Shown here piece after piece: positions 6,320 to 8,040 of a stretch of 8,040 nucleotides of DNA; position 1 is the stretch's first letter, and each line of letters opens with the position of its first letter. Source of the DNA: Lysobacteraceae bacterium UBA6001 (GTDB taxonomy: Bacteria > Pseudomonadota > Gammaproteobacteria > Xanthomonadales > Xanthomonadaceae); assembly GCA_002429615.1 (NCBI GenBank), contig DJAN01000122.1:426-8465 (forward strand), written 5' to 3'. Below the pieces are notes generated by a model. That model had not been told where the DNA came from. It saw only the letters and a list, made by a program, of their open reading frames with translations, and did not search any database. The position numbers were made by a program, and so were the translations under genes.

Positions 6320-6750
6320 TCCATCCACGCCGTTTCGTACCCGCCGCCGCCCCGCGCGGCCAGTCCGGCATGAGCCTGCTGGAAATCATCATCGTCATCG
6401 TGCTGATCGGCGCGGTGCTGACCCTGGTCGGCAGCCGCGTGCTGGGCGGTGCCGACCGCGGCAAGGCCAACCTGGCCAAGTCGCAGATCCAGACCCTGGC
6501 CGGCAAGGTCGAGAACTACCAGCTCGATACCGGCAAGCTGCCGACCAAGCTCGATGAGCTGGTGACCCAGCCCGCCGGTGCCGCCGGCTGGCTCGGCCCG
6601 TATGCCAAGCCGGCCGAACTCAACGACCCGTGGGGCCATCCCATCGACTACCGCGTGCCTGGCACCGGCCGCCCGTTCGACCTGATCAGCCTGGGCAAGG
6701 ATGGCCAGCCCGGGGGCAGCAGCTACGACGCGGACATCGTCTACGAGTAA
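6316..6750 (+). CDS. gspG: Type II secretion system major pseudopilin GspG
   Basis: This is the main subunit of the periplasmic pseudopilus. It is made as a 144-residue precursor with an 18-residue basic leader. The prepilin peptidase GspO/PilD should cut at QSG/MSLLEI and methylate the new N-terminus; Glu5 of the mature chain is present (residue 23). The mature form is 126 residues. The hydrophobic helix IIIVIVLIGAVLTLVGSRVL anchors it in the inner membrane and then packs in the filament. The globular end has the GspG signature: NYQLDTGKLPT, DPWGHPIDYRVPG, and the calcium-site loop SLGKDGQPGGSSYDADI. Position +1 is Met, not the common Phe. The ATG has AGGA 7 nt upstream. A 102-nt gap with a hairpin and a short frame precedes it, the largest gap in the visible operon, which may allow separate control of this abundant subunit. 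Confidence 0.97.
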   Translation: MIHPRRFVPAAAPRGQSGMSLLEIIIVIVLIGAVLTLVGSRVLGGADRGKANLAKSQIQTLAGKVENYQLDTGKLPTKLDELVTQPAGAAGWLGPYAKPAELNDPWGHPIDYRVPGTGRPFDLISLGKDGQPGGSSYDADIVYE

Positions 6751-6759
6751 GCCGCCGCC

Positions 6760-7236
6760 ATGGCTCCCGGCCCACGGCTGACGCGCCGCCGCGCGCGCGG
6801 CGTCAGCCTGCTTGAGATGCTGCTGGTGATCGCGTTGATCGCGGTCGCCGGCGTGCTTGCCGCCGGCGTGCTCGGCGGCGGCATCGATGGCTTGCGCCTG
6901 CGTTCCAACGGCAAGCAGCTGGCCTCGGAACTGCGGCTGGTGCGCACGCGGGCAATGGCCAGCGGGGTGCCGCAGCAGTTCGAGATCGACCCGCGCAGTG
7001 GACAGTGGTCGAGCACGTTGGGGCATCGCGGCCAGCTGCCGCCGCAGCTGCGCGTGGCCTTCACCGGTGCGCGCGAGGTACAGGCGCGACCGGGCGCCGG
7101 TGCGATCCGCTTCTTCGCCGATGGCGCGTCCAGCGGTGGCCGCATCGAGCTCGCCGTGCGCCAGGCACATTGGCGTATCGACGTGGCCTGGATCACCGGC
7201 GAGGTACGCAGCGGTCGTCTCGAGGCCTCGCCATGA
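6760..7236 (+). CDS. gspH: Type II secretion system minor pseudopilin GspH
   Basis: This precursor of 158 residues has a 14-residue leader rich in Arg and a cut site RARG/VSLLEM; mature Glu5 is Glu19. The helix that follows, LLVIALIAVAGVLAAGVLGG, is the inner-membrane anchor. The body has the GspH/FimT pattern: an early LRSNGKQLASELRLVRTRA helix, then beta-rich sequence with IRFFADGASSGGRIEL near the end, a region conserved in GspH. GspH is a minor pseudopilin, thought to join the pseudopilus next to the GspI-J-K tip. The start lies 9 nt after the gspG stop without a clear Shine-Dalgarno, so translation is probably coupled to gspG. Its stop overlaps the gspI start (ATGA). The weak sequence conservation of this family makes order in the operon an important support. 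Confidence 0.93.
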   Translation: MAPGPRLTRRRARGVSLLEMLLVIALIAVAGVLAAGVLGGGIDGLRLRSNGKQLASELRLVRTRAMASGVPQQFEIDPRSGQWSSTLGHRGQLPPQLRVAFTGAREVQARPGAGAIRFFADGASSGGRIELAVRQAHWRIDVAWITGEVRSGRLEASP

Positions 7237-7652
7237 AGTACCAGCGCGGCTATACGCTGATCGAGGTGATCGTCGCCTTCGCGCTGCTGGCGCTCGCGTT
7301 GGGGTTGCTGATCGGGACGCTGTCCGGCGGCGCGCGGCAGGTGCGCGCGGCGGAGCTGGCCACGCGTGCCACGCTGCACGCGCAGTCGCTGCTCGCCGGG
7401 TTGGAGATGGACGGGCCGCTGCGCACGGAGCATCGCGAAGGACGCTGGGAGGAAGGCCGCTATGCGTGGCAGCTGGACGTGCAGCCCTGGGCGGACCCGC
7501 AACCGCCGACCACCGCGCAGCCGGTATCGCCGATCCAACCGAAGTTGATGCAGCTCGACCTCACCGTGCGTTGGGGCGAAGCGCCCGAGCAGCAGCTGCA
7601 CTGGCGCAGCCTGCGCCTGGTGCCGCCCGCGCTCGATGGCAGTGCGTTATGA
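7233..7652 (+). CDS. gspI: Type II secretion system minor pseudopilin GspI
   Basis: The true start is the ATG at 7233, which overlaps the gspH stop as ATGA and has GAGG at 7222-7225. The frame is open further upstream, but that part is only out-of-frame gspH sequence. The 139-residue precursor starts MKYQRGYTLIEV: a six-residue leader, cut after Gly6, with Tyr at +1 and Glu5 at residue 11. The helix IVAFALLALALGLLIGTLSG follows. The LATRATLHAQSLLAGLEMDG segment and the final VRWGE... LRLV strands fit GspI, the tip-complex subunit that starts pseudopilus assembly with GspJ and GspK. Residues 86-104 are a Pro/Gln-rich stretch (PQPPTTAQPVSP), probably a surface loop that lengthens the protein a little beyond the usual size. 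The stop overlaps the gspJ start. Confidence 0.93.
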   Translation: MKYQRGYTLIEVIVAFALLALALGLLIGTLSGGARQVRAAELATRATLHAQSLLAGLEMDGPLRTEHREGRWEEGRYAWQLDVQPWADPQPPTTAQPVSPIQPKLMQLDLTVRWGEAPEQQLHWRSLRLVPPALDGSAL

Positions 7653-8040
7653 GCATGCGCCGCGCCGCCGGCTTCACCCTGATCGAAGTGCTGCTGGCCA
7701 CGGTGCTGCTGGCGGCCGGCCTGACGCTGGCGTTCGCCACGCTGCGCTCGGCCGGCACGATCGGCGGGCGCGGCGAGGCGATCGCCGCGCGCAGCGAACG
7801 CATGCGCACCGTCGAAGGTTTCCTGCGCCAGCGGCTGTCGGCCGCGTTGCCAGTGGTGATGGCGCGCGATCCTTCCACGAAACAACCGCAGCGCTTCATC
7901 GGCGAGGCGCAGCGCATGCGTTTCGTCGCCGATGTCCCGGATTACCTCGGCTATGGCGGCCCGTACCTGCACGACGTCAGCGTGGAAGGGCAGGGGACGG
8001 CGCGTCACCTGCAGATCCAGCTCACCCAGGTGCAGGCGGG
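7649..8040 (+). CDS. gspJ: Type II secretion system minor pseudopilin GspJ, 3' truncated by window end
   Basis: The frame opens with an ATG overlapping the gspI stop (ATGA) and runs without a stop to the window edge; 130 residues are visible. The leader is eight residues, MSMRRAAG, followed by the prepilin site FTLIEVLLATVLLAAGL with Phe at +1 and Glu5 at residue 13. A second Met at residue 3 (7655) is a possible alternative start. After the helix come TVEGFLRQRLSAALPVVM and FIGEAQRMRFVADVPDYL, typical of GspJ, which has an early helix and then a beta-sheet region starting with a phrase of this kind. GspJ is a minor pseudopilin of the I-J-K tip complex. The next gene outside the window is expected to be gspK. 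Confidence 0.95.
   Translation, partial: MSMRRAAGFTLIEVLLATVLLAAGLTLAFATLRSAGTIGGRGEAIAARSERMRTVEGFLRQRLSAALPVVMARDPSTKQPQRFIGEAQRMRFVADVPDYLGYGGPYLHDVSVEGQGTARHLQIQLTQVQA

Overview
The window is very GC-rich, densely packed DNA with almost every gene on the + strand. It most likely comes from a gammaproteobacterium of the Xanthomonadaceae (Xanthomonas, Stenotrophomonas, Luteimonas or Lysobacter type). The reasons are the strong G/C bias at third codon positions, a type II secretion (T2SS) cluster that starts at gspE rather than gspC or gspD as in the xps clusters of this family, and a GspE that closely resembles the XpsE I remember, including the lack of a C-terminal tetracysteine motif. This assignment rests on recognition by eye, not on a database search.

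Layout: (1) 1-1281 is the 3' end of a trimeric autotransporter adhesin. It has YadA-type head repeats, two neck motifs, a Ser/Thr/Ala-rich linker and a C-terminal beta-barrel anchor; its start lies upstream of the window. (2) 1332-3143 is a secreted subtilisin-like serine protease (family S8) with signal peptide, propeptide, an intact Asp/His/Ser triad and a C-terminal PPC-like domain. (3) 3144-3203 is a short gap with a perfect 19-bp inverted repeat. (4) 3204-8040 is the first part of a T2SS operon in the order gspE, gspF, gspG, gspH, gspI, gspJ, with gspJ cut by the window end.

How the genes work together: GspE is the cytoplasmic ATPase and GspF the inner-membrane platform. GspG is the major pseudopilin, and GspH, GspI and GspJ are minor pseudopilins of the piston-like pseudopilus that pushes folded periplasmic proteins through the outer-membrane secretin. 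The protease just upstream has the features of a T2SS substrate (Sec signal, propeptide, disulfide-capable cysteines), so machine and cargo probably sit side by side. The adhesin is a type V secretion protein and does not need the T2SS.

The genes themselves belong to known families. The less ordinary signals lie in the joints of the operon. A 17-codon open frame is interlocked with both the gspE stop and the gspF start. A 29-codon His-rich frame ends on the gspG start codon. There is a GC-only hairpin before gspG and a palindrome before gspE. I saw no tRNA, rRNA, CRISPR array, insertion sequence or phage gene.
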